NCBI RefSeq assembly: GCF_902806995.1
Contig: NZ_LR777654.1
Location: 868,001 to 932,000 of the forward strand
Source of the DNA: Chlamydiifrater volucris
Lineage (GTDB): Bacteria; Chlamydiota; Chlamydiia; Chlamydiales; Chlamydiaceae
Length of the DNA stretch: 64,000 nucleotides
Direction of reading: 5' to 3'
Part shown: positions 63,162-64,000 of the stretch, piece by piece
Position numbering within the stretch: position 1 is the stretch's first letter
How the letters are laid out: every line of letters starts with the position of its first letter
Made by a program: the position numbers and the translations under genes
The notes under the pieces: model-generated
Databases searched by the model: none
What the model saw: only the letters and a program-made list of their open reading frames with translations
What the model was told of the DNA's origin: nothing

Positions 63162-63817
63162 CAACGTTAACAAAGCATGTCTCTCTGGTTCTTCTTGCCG
63201 GAGGCAAAGGATCTCGATTCAAAGCAGATATTCCTAAGCAGTTTGTACCACTTCAGGGGGAACCGCTTATTTTTCATTCCCTAAAGATATTTTTGACCAT
63301 TCCCGAAATTGCAGAAATTATCGTTGTATGCCCACGCGAGTACCAAGAACTTTTTCACACTTTTCCTGTTCTTTTTGCTGACCCAGGCACAGAAAGGCAA
63401 GATTCGGTCCTCTCCGGCTTACAAAAAACGACTCACTCCCTCCTACTTATCCACGATGGAGCGCGTCCTCTTGTTTACCCTGACGAAGTAAAGGAACTCA
63501 TCCTTACAGCACAAAATTGTGGTGCATCCACTCTCGTATCCCCCACTGAGTACACAATAAAAAGGCGGTGCAAAGTTAACGGAAAAGTCCAAACTCTTGA
63601 TCGTTCAGAATTATTTGTGGCTCACACCCCTCAATGCCTTAAAAAAAATATTCTTTCTTCAGGAATACAAAAGGCAAAAATATTAAATAAAATTTTAACA
63701 GATGATGTTTCTGCTGCAGAACTACTTGGTCTCCCCGTGCACTTTGTACTAACTGAACGACCAAATATAAAAGTCACCCATTCTAAAGATCTTAAACTTA
63801 TCGAGTCGATCTTATGA
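63149..63817 (+). CDS. ispD: 2-C-methyl-D-erythritol 4-phosphate cytidylyltransferase
   Basis: MEP-pathway enzyme coupling MEP to CTP. The 222 residues start the nucleotidyltransferase fold with LLAGGKGSRFKADIPKQF, continue with HDGARPLV (Asp-Gly-Ala-Arg) and end with TDDVSAAELLGLPV-type sequence. It begins inside the end of lpxG (13-bp overlap), and its stop overlaps the truA start as ATGA. ispF is separately located at 26076 in this window; the two are fused or adjacent in many other bacteria. Confidence 0.94.
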   Translation: MQAITTLTKHVSLVLLAGGKGSRFKADIPKQFVPLQGEPLIFHSLKIFLTIPEIAEIIVVCPREYQELFHTFPVLFADPGTERQDSVLSGLQKTTHSLLLIHDGARPLVYPDEVKELILTAQNCGASTLVSPTEYTIKRRCKVNGKVQTLDRSELFVAHTPQCLKKNILSSGIQKAKILNKILTDDVSAAELLGLPVHFVLTERPNIKVTHSKDLKLIESIL

Positions 63818-64000
63818 CCGAGGCTAAACCAAAAATTTGCATCCGATTAGAATACGACGGTACACCATTTTGCGGCTGGCAGAAACAACCACGACAATGC
63901 TCTATCCAAGAATCCTTAGAAAAATCTTTGCTACAAATATCTAGAGAAAAAATCTCCGTAATCGGCTCTGGGAGAACTGATGCTGGGGTGCACGCTCGCG
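63814..64000 (+). CDS. truA: tRNA pseudouridine synthase A (5' part, cut by window edge)
   Basis: Modifies positions 38-40 of tRNAs. The first 62 codons are visible: MTEAKPKICIRLEYDGTPFCGWQ-type N-terminus with the YDG..F.GWQ block, and the catalytic Asp in GSGRTDAGVHAR just before the edge. It starts in the ispD stop (ATGA overlap), so it is translationally coupled. The rest lies outside the window. Confidence 0.95.
   Translation, partial: MTEAKPKICIRLEYDGTPFCGWQKQPRQCSIQESLEKSLLQISREKISVIGSGRTDAGVHAR

Overview
This window is a stretch of a Chlamydia chromosome. The evidence is the set of lineage-restricted genes on it: two polymorphic outer-membrane autotransporters (pmpA- and pmpB-like), the cysteine-rich envelope pair omcA/omcB, the developmental repressor euo, the secreted actin nucleator tarP, a SWIB-domain protein, lpxG, a SecDF fusion, and several short proteins with the bilobed hydrophobic segment typical of inclusion-membrane (Inc) proteins. 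Gene order follows the C. trachomatis CT399-CT420 and CT434-CT463 blocks as I remember them. Only one large Pmp follows pmpA, and TarP has no tyrosine-rich phosphorylation repeats, so this is not C. trachomatis or C. muridarum. A long coding tandem repeat makes C. pecorum an attractive guess, but the species is inference.

Layout. 1-456: the last codons of an unidentified gene, then the RNase P RNA. 462-6910 (minus strand): lpxK-gltT-E2-kpsF run in one direction, preceded by two RNA-methyltransferase-type genes. 7195-10849 (plus): nrdR, dksA-like, lspA, an alanine/sodium symporter, and two small membrane proteins. 11118-21139 (plus): pmpA, two Inc-like genes and pmpB, the most accessory-looking part. 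21155-26591: tRNA-Ser, a zinc/manganese-type ABC transporter, obgE-rpmA-rplU (minus), tRNA-Phe and ispF. 26588-31029 (minus): a cysJ-like reductase, then the str cluster rpsL-rpsG-fusA-rpsJ without tuf. 31181-43802: a secreted kinase-like protein, a small Inc-like protein, the protease tsp, omcB/omcA, a lipoprotein, gltX, euo, a repeat-tailed hydrolase and recJ. 43885-49388: secDF and another Inc-like protein. 49746-54489 (plus): uppS-cdsA-cmk-plsC-argS. 54533-58558: murA, then tarP. 58607-61607 (minus): prfB (with a programmed +1 frameshift)-GNAT-SprT-like-yebC. 61863-64000 (plus): SWIB, lpxG, ispD and the start of truA.

Together the genes build the envelope (lpxK, lpxG, kpsF for lipid A/Kdo; uppS, murA, cdsA, plsC; omcA/omcB, Pmps, lspA, secDF), supply core translation and isoprenoids, and remodel the host (TarP, Inc candidates, Tsp). 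The items I would look at first are: the nine-copy, 51-bp coding repeat at the end of a predicted alpha/beta hydrolase; the Inc-like pair wedged between pmpA and pmpB; a signal-peptide-bearing PfkB-fold protein that seems to have lost its catalytic residues; and the degenerate zinc finger of the DksA homologue. All functional calls are read from sequence and recalled family knowledge; no database search was run.
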